Shown here piece after piece: positions 24,726-33,158 of a stretch of DNA of 45,955 nucleotides (its first letter is position 1; each line of letters begins with the position of its first letter). This stretch comes from Dehalococcoidia bacterium (lineage in GTDB: Bacteria > Chloroflexota > Dehalococcoidia > Lucifugimonadales > VXLM01): assembly GCA_009841605.1 (NCBI GenBank), contig VXLM01000081.1, forward strand, positions 1-45,955. The letters run 5' to 3'. The position numbers and the translations under genes were made by a program. The notes under the pieces were generated by a model. It saw only the letters and a program-made list of their open reading frames with translations, searched no databases and was not told the DNA's origin.

Positions 24726-25769
24726 CTATGCGACTTCCCACTTAGGGCCTTCTGAAGTGTCGGTCACGGTGTAGCCCAATTCGGCAATTTGGTCCCGAAG
24801 CGCGTCGGCCCTGTCCCAGTCCTTCGTGCGGCGGGCCTCCTCGCGCTCTTCGATGAGCGCGTCGGCTTCGTCGGACAGCGACGATGCGGAGTTCTCTCGG
24901 CTAGTTTGTGCTGCAATCATCTCTTCCCAAACCTCCGGGCGGATGCCCTCGGATGCGTCAGGTATACGGACATCTCCTAGCTCACTCATGGGAAAGGCCG
25001 AGTCGGTCTTGTGTATCCGCTCTTTCCCGTCGTCAACGAGCGTGACCGTTCCCTTGCCCATAACCCTGCACACCTGCTCCGAAAAGTCGAGCGTGAGTGC
25101 GGTGTGCTCGTCGATGCCCACGACGACGGTGCCGTTCGAGAGGGCGGGGAGAAGGGTCTCCAGTCTGGCCCTGCCGATGTAGCACCGGCTCGTGTCCAGG
25201 TTCGCCCCACCCTCCGTGTTGTTCCAGTGGGTGACGCAAGCGATCCTGAGACCGAGAGGGCCGAGCAGGTCGAGCCCCGGTATCCAGTGCGGGTCGTCGC
25301 CGACCTTGTAGATCTCGTATATGGGGACCGCTGTCTCGCCGATGGCGATGGCCGCGCTGCTGGCGAACGTCAAACACGCCCCAAGCCGGTGCCGCGCCTG
25401 TATCATGTCCCATGCATAGCTTCCCGTCAGATGGCGCACGGCGTAGCTGGGACTCCCCGGCCCCATGAAGATGCAATCTGCATCGAGTAGAGGCCGCAGG
25501 ACTGCCGGGTTGTTCGTGCCGAACTCCGTGTCGCGCCGCCGCGCAGGGACAACAGTAACGTCGGGCTTGTAGTTCTGCAGCCTGTGCCGGATGAAATCGG
25601 AAACGCGACTTGCCACGTGCGCCGAGTTCAGCTCGAACCCAGCCGGAGTCTCCATGACCGCGACCTTCACCGGCTTCGGCAGCCTGTCAAACGCCGGTTC
25701 GTAGAGTATGCGACCGCTCGGGGCGGTCTCACCCGATCCTATCAGCGTTATCAGTCCAGGCGTCGGCAT
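24726..25769 (-). CDS. Peptidase S51/cyanophycinase-like domain fused to a cysteinyl-tRNA synthetase C-terminal motif
   Basis: A 347-residue protein. Residues 1 to about 250 form a class I amidotransferase-like fold as in S51 peptidases: IGSGETAPSGR at 10-20, FMGPGSPSYAVRHL at 101-114 and the nucleophile-elbow region LTFASSAAIAIGE near 133-145, where Ser137/138 are candidates. The exact GxSAG of PepE is not present. Residues 303-347 read as the C-terminal tail of cysteinyl-tRNA synthetase (EEREEARRTKDWDRADALRD, then GYTVTDTSEGPKWEV). There is no synthetase catalytic core. The ATG at 25769 is chosen over a longer start for its AAGGAA. Whether the tail contacts RNA or is only a recruited helical unit is unknown. 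It heads the S9-UGSC operon. Confidence 0.8.
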   Translation of the reverse strand: MPTPGLITLIGSGETAPSGRILYEPAFDRLPKPVKVAVMETPAGFELNSAHVASRVSDFIRHRLQNYKPDVTVVPARRRDTEFGTNNPAVLRPLLDADCIFMGPGSPSYAVRHLTGSYAWDMIQARHRLGACLTFASSAAIAIGETAVPIYEIYKVGDDPHWIPGLDLLGPLGLRIACVTHWNNTEGGANLDTSRCYIGRARLETLLPALSNGTVVVGIDEHTALTLDFSEQVCRVMGKGTVTLVDDGKERIHKTDSAFPMSELGDVRIPDASEGIRPEVWEEMIAAQTSRENSASSLSDEADALIEEREEARRTKDWDRADALRDQIAELGYTVTDTSEGPKWEVA

Positions 25770-25853
25770 GGCGGTTCCTTGGTCGATAGCACATCGTACC
25801 ATACAGGAGAATGGCCCAAGCCGAATCTCCGCCTAGCAAACGTAACCGCCCCC

Positions 25854-26531
25854 TCAAAGCACGTCCGGCTTGCCGTCCTGCATCCGCAGGTATTCGAGGA
25901 ACCGCGTTTCGAGCTGCGGCTTGGTGAGGAAGACGCCTCTACGCGCAGTCGTGATGGTGGTGCTCTCGCGCTGCTCGACGCCGCGCTGGATCATGCAGAA
26001 GTGGGCCGCCTGCACCACGGCGATGACTCCCAGCGGCTCAAGGTGATCGTCGATTGCCCGCGCTACCTGTTGCGTCATGCGCTCCTGTATCTGCAGCCGC
26101 CTCGCAAACAGCGTGACGACCCTCGAAATCTTCGAGAGGCCGGTGACGATCCTGCTCTGCGGGTTCGGGATGTACGCCACGTGCGCTGTGCCCCTGAAGG
26201 GGGCCATGTGGTGCTCGCACGTCGACGTGAAGTGGATGTTGTCCACGATTATCATGTCGTCGGACCCGACGGGGTAGTCGTCGTCGTCCATCTCGAAGAT
26301 CACCCGCAGGTGGTCTTCAGGACTCGCCGCCGTCCCCTGTGTGTAGGTCAGCAGTGCCTCGGCCCAACGCTCCGGGGTCCGCTGGAGTCCCTTCCGTTCG
26401 GGGTCTTCGCCGAGAAGCTCAAGTACCTTCCTGAGGAGCGGTACGAGTTGCTGGACTCGCTGCTCTTTGGAAAGTCCGTTCATCCTGTTCCCGTTCTCGA
26501 ATTGCAGGTTGTCGGTAATGGTGTTTGTCAT
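25854..26531 (-). CDS. folE: GTP cyclohydrolase I
   Basis: Zinc enzyme opening the GTP imidazole ring to make 7,8-dihydroneopterin triphosphate, the entry to folate, queuosine and pterin synthesis. The 225-residue product has zinc ligands in STCEHHMAPF (Cys and His) and HFCMIQRG (Cys), plus GLSKISRVVTLFARRLQIQE. The length is normal. The ATG at 26531 is chosen over GTG 26537, whose ribosome site would abut the start codon. It follows queD by two bases. Confidence 0.96.
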   Translation of the reverse strand: MTNTITDNLQFENGNRMNGLSKEQRVQQLVPLLRKVLELLGEDPERKGLQRTPERWAEALLTYTQGTAASPEDHLRVIFEMDDDDYPVGSDDMIIVDNIHFTSTCEHHMAPFRGTAHVAYIPNPQSRIVTGLSKISRVVTLFARRLQIQERMTQQVARAIDDHLEPLGVIAVVQAAHFCMIQRGVEQRESTTITTARRGVFLTKPQLETRFLEYLRMQDGKPDVL

Positions 26532-26533
26532 GG

Positions 26534-26941
26534 TCACTCTCTATAGGCTGCGTAGCTCGAAGGCGTTTCCCACAGGCGTACCTCCTTGACGTCGATGCCC
26601 ATGTCTCGCGCCTGTACGTATATCAGCTTTGAGATGTTCTCCGCAGTCGGATTCTCGTCGATCAGGTACATCGGCTCCTCCAGCGTGCGCAGCGCGGGAA
26701 CGGCCTCGTCCTCACGATTCAGAATCATCCGGTGATCGAGGTTTTCGTCAATCCATCCCTTGACGGCGTCGCGGATGTCCGAGAAGTCCATCACCACGCC
26801 CAGCTCGTCCAGCTCTTCCGCCTCGACCTCGATCTCGACGAGGCCGTTATGCCCGTGCAGGTGGCGGCATTTCCCCTTGTGGCCGATCAACCGATGACCG
26901 TAGCAGAAGCCGATGGTCTTGGTGACGCTGTACCTTGGCAT
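26534..26941 (-). CDS. queD: 6-carboxy/6-pyruvoyl-tetrahydropterin synthase (QueD-type)
   Basis: A 135-residue T-fold enzyme that uses dihydroneopterin triphosphate. Zinc ligands are His16, His29 and His31 (CRHLHGH) with catalytic Cys25 retained; DHRMILN and WETPSS complete the active site. Keeping the Cys favours QueD (queuosine) over the PTPS-III folate form that replaces it with Glu. It is next to folE, the enzyme supplying its substrate. No queC/queE is present in the window. Confidence 0.9.
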   Translation of the reverse strand: MPRYSVTKTIGFCYGHRLIGHKGKCRHLHGHNGLVEIEVEAEELDELGVVMDFSDIRDAVKGWIDENLDHRMILNREDEAVPALRTLEEPMYLIDENPTAENISKLIYVQARDMGIDVKEVRLWETPSSYAAYRE

Positions 26942-26952
26942 TTACGGCCCCT

Positions 26953-27714
26953 TCAGTCCACGCCCGGCCCGGCGAGGTGTCGTCCTGAGTCCACGCGGAT
27001 CACCTGGCCCGTGATCGACTCGCTCGAAAGCAGGCCCACGATGATCTCCGCCATGTCTTCAGCCGAAGACTCCCGCTTCAACGGCGTCTTGTCCAGCACG
27101 TCGCGCTGCCACGACGACTCGCTGATCTCGGGCGGGCGCATCGTCGGCCCCGGGGCGATGGCATTCACCAGTATCCCCGCGTCGGCCAACTCCACCGCGA
27201 AGCTCCTCGTCATGAAGTCAATGGCCGCCTTCGCAGTCAGGTAGGGCAGGTAGTCCTTGTAGGGCGTTTCCCACGCCGCCCAGTCGCTGAACTGCACGAT
27301 GTGCCCCTTGGTCGGGCCCTCGTTTTCCATCATCACCCTTGCGGCGTGTACGTTGAGCAGGTAGTTTCCCTTCGCGAACGACATGGCCGCATCCCAAGCT
27401 GCGCCGTCCAGCGTCTCGAACGGGTTGCGAGGAAACCCCGCGGCCAGGTTCACCACGAATGACAGGTCGCCAAGACCGTCGCTCGCCGTCCGCACTATCC
27501 GCGCAACGTCGCCCTCGTCGCTCAGGTCCCCGCCTATGAGGGTCGTACGTTCCGTCAGTCCTGCGACCTCCTCATTCAGACGCTCGGCCTCCTGCTGGGA
27601 GGAGCGGTACACGATCGCGAGGTTGACGCCCTCCCTCGCCAGCCGGTGGGCAACGACCCCACCGACCCTCTTGGTCCCAACGAGAATCGCCCCCCGACCT
27701 CGAAGCTTGAGCAC
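26953..27714 (-). CDS. SDR family oxidoreductase, pteridine reductase-like
   Basis: A 253-residue NADP-type SDR. The glycine motif is atypical: LVGTKRVGGVVAHRLA, resembling the GGxRRIG motif of pteridine reductases (PTR1, FolM) more than the standard TGxxxGIG. The Arg near the second strand (VYRSS) fits NADP. The catalytic Tyr/Lys pair is in YLTAKAA. Placement immediately upstream of queD and folE suggests it reduces a pterin, for example dihydromonapterin; this is inference. Start ATG 27714 agrees with the family N-terminus. Confidence 0.85.
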   Translation of the reverse strand: MLKLRGRGAILVGTKRVGGVVAHRLAREGVNLAIVYRSSQQEAERLNEEVAGLTERTTLIGGDLSDEGDVARIVRTASDGLGDLSFVVNLAAGFPRNPFETLDGAAWDAAMSFAKGNYLLNVHAARVMMENEGPTKGHIVQFSDWAAWETPYKDYLPYLTAKAAIDFMTRSFAVELADAGILVNAIAPGPTMRPPEISESSWQRDVLDKTPLKRESSAEDMAEIIVGLLSSESITGQVIRVDSGRHLAGPGVD

Positions 27715-27959
27715 ATCTGCCTCCCCTTTTCTCCTCTGCGTTCATATTAGCGCATAGGCCGTTGAGGAGAAACCGCGCCCCTGCGTTGGGTGGGTCTCCC
27801 CAGGCGAGAAGGGCAGACGATGGTGGCATACCGGCTACTTTCAAGAGGATTCCGGTAGGAGGCTGTTGCTTTGTGCCTGTATTTCAGGGATTATGGCGCT
27901 GTAACGACGAGTTGCCATTGTTTCATCTCAAAGCCCGGCGTCCTTAGCTAGGGGGGCAC

Positions 27960-28973
27960 ATGCTTACTAAGGAACACATCGACTACCGAGAAGATGACAA
28001 GGAAATCTGGGAATCGGAGCTGGAGAGCTGGGTGCCCCAGCGCGTCTACGACTGCCACATGCACATGCTCGACAACAGCCTCATCGCCGAAGGCACCAAA
28101 TACAGGGACCTGTATCCCGACACCGACTTCGAGACGGTGAAGGCGTGGCACAATCTGGTGATGCCGGGACGGGAGACGCACTTCCTGATGCTGGGCAGAC
28201 CTGCGACCGGCACGGACGTGTACGGCCACAACACGTTCATGCACCGGGAGATGCAGTCCGATCCCCTCTCCCGCCGGAACCGGCTAACCATGCCGAGCGA
28301 CACCCCGGAAGAGATCGAGCGCGACGTCAAAGAGCGGGGCTTCATCGGCCTGAAGGTGTACCGCTTCTACTCCGTCACGGGAGACATGAAGGACTGTCGC
28401 ATCCACGAGTTCCTACCTCACGAGCAGATGGAGGTGGCCAGCGAATTGGGACTGTGGGTGACGATGCACCTGTCGCGAGCCGGGGGCGGCGATGAGGAGA
28501 ACCTGCTTGACCTTGAGGAGTACACCGCCAAACGATATCCGGGGATTCGATGGATACTCGCCCACTGCGCGCGGTCGTTCGTCTACTGGCAGATGGAGTA
28601 TGGAATAGACCGCCTCAAGCAGATGCCGAACATCTGGTACGATACCTCCGCGGTGACGGATGTTCGCCCATTCATCACGCTGTTCCGCGAGGAGGACCAC
28701 CGGCGCATCTTCTACGGCACCGACGGCATCGAGTCGGTCTCGTTCCACGGCTCGTACACGGCGTTCGGCAAGACACACCAGATGGTCGAGACCGACAAGG
28801 TGCCGTATCTGCACTTCGACCACTCGGACTACCGGCCCGTCATCTGCCTGTACGAGCAGCTTCTGGCGATGAAGCAGGCTGCGGCGATTGCCGGACTCAC
28901 CCGCGATCAGATCGAGGACATCTTCTGGCGAAACGCCGTGCGGGAGTTGGAGATCGACTGGCCGGAGGGCTAG
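27960..28973 (+). CDS. Amidohydrolase 2-type metal-dependent hydrolase
   Basis: A 337-residue TIM-barrel hydrolase or decarboxylase of the amidohydrolase superfamily (PF04909). Metal ligands are His33 and His35 in YDCHMHM, a His in VTMHLSR, a His in ILAHCAR and an Asp in FYGTDG. It is cytoplasmic with no signal peptide. Members include aminocarboxymuconate decarboxylases and lactonases, and the substrate cannot be named. Its TAG stop overlaps the convergent endonuclease III stop at 28970-28973. The ATG at 27960 follows a G-rich stretch. The 245 bp before it contains no gene. Confidence 0.88.
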   Translation: MLTKEHIDYREDDKEIWESELESWVPQRVYDCHMHMLDNSLIAEGTKYRDLYPDTDFETVKAWHNLVMPGRETHFLMLGRPATGTDVYGHNTFMHREMQSDPLSRRNRLTMPSDTPEEIERDVKERGFIGLKVYRFYSVTGDMKDCRIHEFLPHEQMEVASELGLWVTMHLSRAGGGDEENLLDLEEYTAKRYPGIRWILAHCARSFVYWQMEYGIDRLKQMPNIWYDTSAVTDVRPFITLFREEDHRRIFYGTDGIESVSFHGSYTAFGKTHQMVETDKVPYLHFDHSDYRPVICLYEQLLAMKQAAAIAGLTRDQIEDIFWRNAVRELEIDWPEG

Positions 28974-29644
28974 CCCCGCTCGATGCCCCTCGACGGACAC
29001 CGCTCGGCGAGGACGCAGGAATCGCACCGGGGTCGTATCGCCTTGCATACCTTGCGCCCGTGGTTGATCAGGTAGAGGTGGAAGGCGAAGACGTCCTCCG
29101 GGGCGACCATCGGCTCGAGAATGTCGTGGGCCTGGTCGGCCGTGACCTTGGGTCCAATCAGGCCGAGCCTCTTTGCCACGCGGTATATGTGCGTATCGAC
29201 CGGCATGGCGGGAAGGCCGAGCGAGAAGCAGAGGATGATGGCCGCCGTCTTGGGGCCGATGCCGTTGAAGCGCTTGAGCCAGTCCTTCGCCTCGTCGAGG
29301 GGCATCTCCGCAAGGAACGAGAGGTCGAAGGAGCCGACCTCGTCGAGTACCTCGTTCAGTACCTGCTTGATGCGGGGCGCTTTGACGCGGAACAGCCCGG
29401 CCCGCTGGATCGCCTTCTCGATCTGTTTCACGTCCGCCGCCGCGATGGCCTCCAGGGAGCCGAACGTGTCCATGAGGTTCTTGAAGGCTCGCTCAGAGTT
29501 GATGTCCGACGTGTGCTGAGAGAGGATGGTGTAGACGAGCTCCGAGGCGGGGTCGTAGCGCGGCTCCCAGTGGAAAGGGCCGTACTCGGGACTGAGGGCT
29601 TCTATGACCTCGACGGCGGACATGCGCTTGACTCTGGGAGTCAC
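28970..29644 (-). CDS. nth: Endonuclease III (HhH-GPD DNA glycosylase with 4Fe-4S)
   Basis: Base-excision repair glycosylase/AP lyase of 224 residues. The helix-hairpin-helix is LKRFNGIGPKTAA, with the catalytic Lys in PKTA, followed by MPVDTHIYRV with the catalytic Asp. The C-terminal cluster motif has four cysteines, C-x6-C-x2-C-x5-C in CKAIRPRCDSCVLAERC. All parts are intact. Neighbours are unrelated; it shares its stop with the convergent amidohydrolase. It could be a UV-specific or Nth-type member; the FeS spacing fits Nth. Confidence 0.92.
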   Translation of the reverse strand: MTPRVKRMSAVEVIEALSPEYGPFHWEPRYDPASELVYTILSQHTSDINSERAFKNLMDTFGSLEAIAAADVKQIEKAIQRAGLFRVKAPRIKQVLNEVLDEVGSFDLSFLAEMPLDEAKDWLKRFNGIGPKTAAIILCFSLGLPAMPVDTHIYRVAKRLGLIGPKVTADQAHDILEPMVAPEDVFAFHLYLINHGRKVCKAIRPRCDSCVLAERCPSRGIERG

Positions 29645-29826
29645 AGAAAGACCTCGAAGGGGGAGTGTTGATAGCGACGAAAAACCGCCGTCGCAAGGCG
29701 CAGTATCGCACTTGCACTCAGCCTTGACAAACGATGTGGGACTCGATTATTTTCCGTGCCTGCTAACGCGCTTCACATTCGCCTCGTTTTATTGGGAACC
29801 ACTCCCCGCCGGACAATCTCATCACC

Positions 29827-30750
29827 GTGACGCTCCCCGACCTTCTAACCGACCTGACCGACGCGGAAAAGCCCGTGACGTATTCGGGCCTTCTGCAGCT
29901 TACCGACCTGTCGGTAGAGGGTCTGTCAGAGCTCAAGATCGCCTGGCCAAAGCTGTCGACCGAACGCAGGCGCGAGGTCGTTCGAAAGCTCATCGAACTG
30001 GCCGACGACAACATAGAGCTCGATTTCAACTCGGTGTTCAAGTCGTGCCTATCGGACGACGACGACACGATACGGGAAATGGCGGCGAAGGGCCTGTGGG
30101 AGACGGAGGACCGGGCGATGATCCGTCCGCTCGTCAAGCTGCTGGAAAACGATGCCTGCGCCGAGGTGCGGGCGTCTGCCGCCATGTCGCTCAAGAACTT
30201 CGCGGTGATGGCGCAGAACGGCAAGCTGCTCTCCCGGGACGGAGACCGTATACGTCAGGCGCTGCTGGTGGCGGTCAACAGCCCGACGGAGGACATCGAC
30301 GTGCGCAGGAGGGCGATCGAGGCGGTGGCGAGCTTCAACACCTCGGAGACCAACAACGCCGTCCGTGAAGCGTACGAGTCGGACAATCCAACGCTCGTGC
30401 AGAGCGCGATCTACGGGATGGGGCAAAGCTCCAATCCGTCGTGGCTGCCGACGGTCATGGACGAGATGTCGAATCCCCTGCCTGCGGTGCGCTTCGAGGC
30501 CGTGACGGCGTGCGGACTGCTCGGTGAAGAGACGGTCGTGCCGCACCTCTTGCGGCTCCTCCGCGACGACGATCCCGAAATCCGGCTTGCCTCGATAAAG
30601 GCGCTTGGAATGATCGGTGGGACGATGGCGAAGAACGCGCTTCAGCTGCACCTATCGGACGAGGACGAGGCCATCGAAGAGGCCGCGCGGGAGGCCCTGA
30701 TCAGCCTCGAATTCGACGACGACCCTCTCAGCTTCCAGTTCGGGGCATAG
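29827..30750 (+). CDS. HEAT-repeat protein
   Basis: A 307-residue soluble helical-repeat protein. HEAT units are clear, for example DDTIREMAAKGLWETED, CAEVRASAAMSLKNF, IDVRRRAIEAVASFNT, LPAVRFEAVTACGLLGEE and DPEIRLASIKALGMIGG. Such proteins are protein-protein adaptors, sometimes with lyase activity on phycobilins. No membrane region or catalytic motif is visible. The start is GTG at 29827. It is divergent from nth with 182 bp between. Confidence 0.88.
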   Translation: MTLPDLLTDLTDAEKPVTYSGLLQLTDLSVEGLSELKIAWPKLSTERRREVVRKLIELADDNIELDFNSVFKSCLSDDDDTIREMAAKGLWETEDRAMIRPLVKLLENDACAEVRASAAMSLKNFAVMAQNGKLLSRDGDRIRQALLVAVNSPTEDIDVRRRAIEAVASFNTSETNNAVREAYESDNPTLVQSAIYGMGQSSNPSWLPTVMDEMSNPLPAVRFEAVTACGLLGEETVVPHLLRLLRDDDPEIRLASIKALGMIGGTMAKNALQLHLSDEDEAIEEAAREALISLEFDDDPLSFQFGA

Positions 30751-30752
30751 GC

Positions 30753-31658
30753 TTACTGCACGTTCTCGTCGTCGAGAGATTGCAAAATCCGGTCTGCCGT
30801 CTCTTGGGTGATCAGACCTTCCTCCACAGCCTGCCGCAACGCCTCAGTGAATCTGTGCACCCCGGCGAAGGAATAGTGCCTCCACGTGTCCGATGGACTA
30901 TCTTCGTTGACTCCATGCACGATCCGATCTGCCGTCTCTTGGGTGATCACACCTTCCTCCACGGCCTGCCGCATCGCCTCGGTGAGCACATCCACCTCGG
31001 GAAAAGAGAAATAGTGACGCCACATACTTGGCGGAGCGTTTCTTCTGTCCAACGCCCACACAAGCCCGTCCGCCGCTTCCTGGTCAATAACGCCCCCCTC
31101 CACAGCCTGCCGCATGGCATCAGCCAGCGCATTCGCTCCCTCCCCGGAGAAGGTCCTGGAGTCGTACCGCACGGAGACCATCATATCGCCTGCCTCTTCT
31201 GCACGCCGTTCGTCGAACACCCGAACGATCTCGTCCGCCGCTTCCTGGTCGATAGCGCCCTCCTCCACTGCCTGCCGCATCGCATCAGCCAGCGCGTTCG
31301 CTCCATCGTCCGAAAAGGTCCTGAAATCGTGCGCCGTAGAGATCACCGTCACGCCTTTCGACTGTGCCAGGATAGTGCTCGCTCCCACCACGCCTGCCAG
31401 CAACACTGCGACCAGCCCAGCCCCGATCCATATTCTTCGCTTCGTCATTTCAGTTCCTTCCTTGTGTTCCTTGAACGCGGCGACCACGAGGTCGAAGACC
31501 ATCTGCACCCAGACAAGCAGCCCTCGGAACCCGCCGCCATCGCGACGCATCCGGTCCCGAAACAACTGGACCATTAGCTCACCGTATTCCCGACGGTATT
31601 CCTTCGGGTAGACGACGAGCAGCCAGCGATATACCTTCTCGGAGTGCACTTCAGACAC
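30753..31658 (-). CDS. PadR-linked membrane protein with four repeats
   Basis: A 301-residue protein with three parts. Residues 1-68 resemble the N-terminal cytoplasmic domain found on PadR-associated permeases (YRWLLVVYPKEYRREYGELM). A membrane helix is at about 76-98. The outside part has four repeats of about 36 residues (113-148, 168-203, 213-250, 259-295) built on ALADAMRQAVEEGAIDQEAA or TEAMRQAVEEGVITQETA, in two closely matching pairs, so a duplication of a duplication. The EEG-IT/DQE-AD pattern resembles short helical regions in secreted YckD-like proteins. The start is GTG at 31658, overlapping PadR by 8 bp. It has no ABC transporter domain. Function unknown. Confidence 0.85.
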   Translation of the reverse strand: MSEVHSEKVYRWLLVVYPKEYRREYGELMVQLFRDRMRRDGGGFRGLLVWVQMVFDLVVAAFKEHKEGTEMTKRRIWIGAGLVAVLLAGVVGASTILAQSKGVTVISTAHDFRTFSDDGANALADAMRQAVEEGAIDQEAADEIVRVFDERRAEEAGDMMVSVRYDSRTFSGEGANALADAMRQAVEGGVIDQEAADGLVWALDRRNAPPSMWRHYFSFPEVDVLTEAMRQAVEEGVITQETADRIVHGVNEDSPSDTWRHYSFAGVHRFTEALRQAVEEGLITQETADRILQSLDDENVQ

Positions 31659-32016
31659 CCGGTCTTCGGGTGGCTATCACCTGTCTCGCCCTCGCGGTGC
31701 GAGCGAGCTGCTCCATTCGGCTGATCTCGGCTTCGAGCACACGGCCTCCCAGGCCGGTGATCCGGTAGTACCGGCGGCGTTCATCGTCAAGTTCAGGGTC
31801 CGGCCGTTCGTCGCTCTCCTCGACCAGCCCTGCCTTCAGCATCTTCTTGACGGCCCCGTACAGCGTGCCAGGGCCCATGGTGACCGCCCCTTCGGTCAAG
31901 ACCTCTACCTCTTGCATGATCGCGTAACCGTGCTTGTCTCCGGTGGCCAGAGCCATCAGGATGTGAAGATGCGCGACCGGGAGAGGAAGCAGGTCTGGAA
32001 GGCTTTCATTCGTCAA
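31651..32016 (-). CDS. PadR family transcriptional regulator
   Basis: A 121-residue winged-helix repressor. Family hallmarks are HILMALATGDKHGYAIMQEV, VTMGPGTLYGAVKKMLKAGL and RRRYYRITGLGGRVLEAEI. It is co-translated with the membrane repeat protein (8-bp overlap), the usual PadR arrangement in which the repressor controls its own operon. The start is TTG at 32016 with AAAGGAGGT upstream. A palindrome upstream (32072-32105) is a candidate operator. Confidence 0.93.
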   Translation of the reverse strand: MTNESLPDLLPLPVAHLHILMALATGDKHGYAIMQEVEVLTEGAVTMGPGTLYGAVKKMLKAGLVEESDERPDPELDDERRRYYRITGLGGRVLEAEISRMEQLARTARARQVIATRRPGV

Positions 32017-32071
32017 TGTTCAACTACCTCCTTTCAAGAGACTCTCTAATCACATTCAGAATCGATCTAAC

Positions 32072-32105
32072 TATATCGTGCCACAGTATGTCGTACTACG
32101 ATATA
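32072..32105. promoter_or_regulatory. Palindrome between padR and the dehydratase operon
   Basis: TATATCGT (32072-32079) is repeated in inverse as ACGATATA (32098-32105), and TCGTACTACGA (32091-32101) is a second palindrome inside. It lies 55 bp from the PadR start and 73 bp from the divergent dehydratase start. A PadR operator controlling both is inferred. Confidence 0.45.
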
Positions 32106-32177
32106 TACATCAACCACCGGCAACACGCGGTGATATAATTCCGCCGACTACGGAATCCACAATCACCGGAACCACGC

Positions 32178-33158
32178 GTGCCCGACTCCTTGACCGACAC
32201 GACCACCATCGATTTCGCCGTGAGCCTCATAGAGGCCGAGCCGTGGACGCCAACGCCGCTGCTGCAGGCCCACGCCATCGGCCGCCGTCTCGATGCCGAT
32301 GTCTGGCTCAAGCGGGAGGATTGCACCCCGATTGGATCGTTCAAGCTGCGGGGGGCGGTTACGACCGCGGGCGCTCTCGCCTCGGACGTCCCTGAGGCGG
32401 GCGTCTACGTCGCGTCAGCCGGGAACTACGGACTGGCAATCGTCTACGCCTGCGCGCGGTACAGCATCCCCGTAACCGTCGTTGCACCCGAAGGGGCGAC
32501 GCCGTCCAAGCTGGAGAGGATTCGGCTCCTGGGCGGCACGGTGGAGACTTACGGCGACGATTTCGACGTGGCGAAGGGTCATGCCAAGGAGAAGGCCCAT
32601 GAGGCCGGTGGAGTCTTCTGGGAGGACGGCGTCATCGAAGAGATGGCGACGGGCGCGGGCACCATCGCCACGGAACTGCTGAGGGATCCGGAGTCTTGGG
32701 ACATGGTCGTCGTGCCGCTTGGAAACGGGTCGCTCATCAAGGGCATCGCCCAGGAGATGAAGCGATGCAGTCCGAGTACAAAGACTATCGGGGTCGTGCC
32801 GGATGGAGCGCCCTCGATGGCGCAGGCGCTCCGCGGGCAGGCATGGGACGAGTCGGCCCCCGTCGACACGCTTGCCGACGGGCTGGCCGTCCGCGTTCCG
32901 ATTCCCAAGATCGTGGAGGAGCTTGTCGGCCTTGTCGACGACGTGTGGACGGTGTCGGAGTCGGACATTCTCCCCGCCGTGAAGAGCCTGATGGAACTTG
33001 AACAGGTTCTGGCGGAGCCGTCCGCAGCGACGCCGATAGCCGCCATGACCGGCCACCGGGATGAGATTCGGGGCAAGCGGATTGCCGCAATTGTCAGCGG
33101 AGCACATCTGAGCATGTCCCTCCTCACAGAGCTTACAACTACAAAGGGGCTGCTATGA
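32178..33158 (+). CDS. Threonine dehydratase-like PLP enzyme
   Basis: Fold-type II PLP enzyme of 326 residues that probably deaminates a hydroxy amino acid. The PLP lysine is Lys56 in GSFKLRGA, the substrate loop is SAGNYGLA (most threonine dehydratases have SSGNHGQ), and the phosphate-binding GNGSLIKG loop is present. There is no C-terminal ACT domain, so it is a catabolic type. The start is GTG at 32178. Its TGA overlaps the ATG of the next gene. It forms an operon with a 3-hydroxyacyl-CoA dehydrogenase and an AcoX-like kinase, which together suggest breakdown of a hydroxy amino acid or related compound; the exact substrate is unknown. Confidence 0.9.
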   Translation: MPDSLTDTTTIDFAVSLIEAEPWTPTPLLQAHAIGRRLDADVWLKREDCTPIGSFKLRGAVTTAGALASDVPEAGVYVASAGNYGLAIVYACARYSIPVTVVAPEGATPSKLERIRLLGGTVETYGDDFDVAKGHAKEKAHEAGGVFWEDGVIEEMATGAGTIATELLRDPESWDMVVVPLGNGSLIKGIAQEMKRCSPSTKTIGVVPDGAPSMAQALRGQAWDESAPVDTLADGLAVRVPIPKIVEELVGLVDDVWTVSESDILPAVKSLMELEQVLAEPSAATPIAAMTGHRDEIRGKRIAAIVSGAHLSMSLLTELTTTKGLL

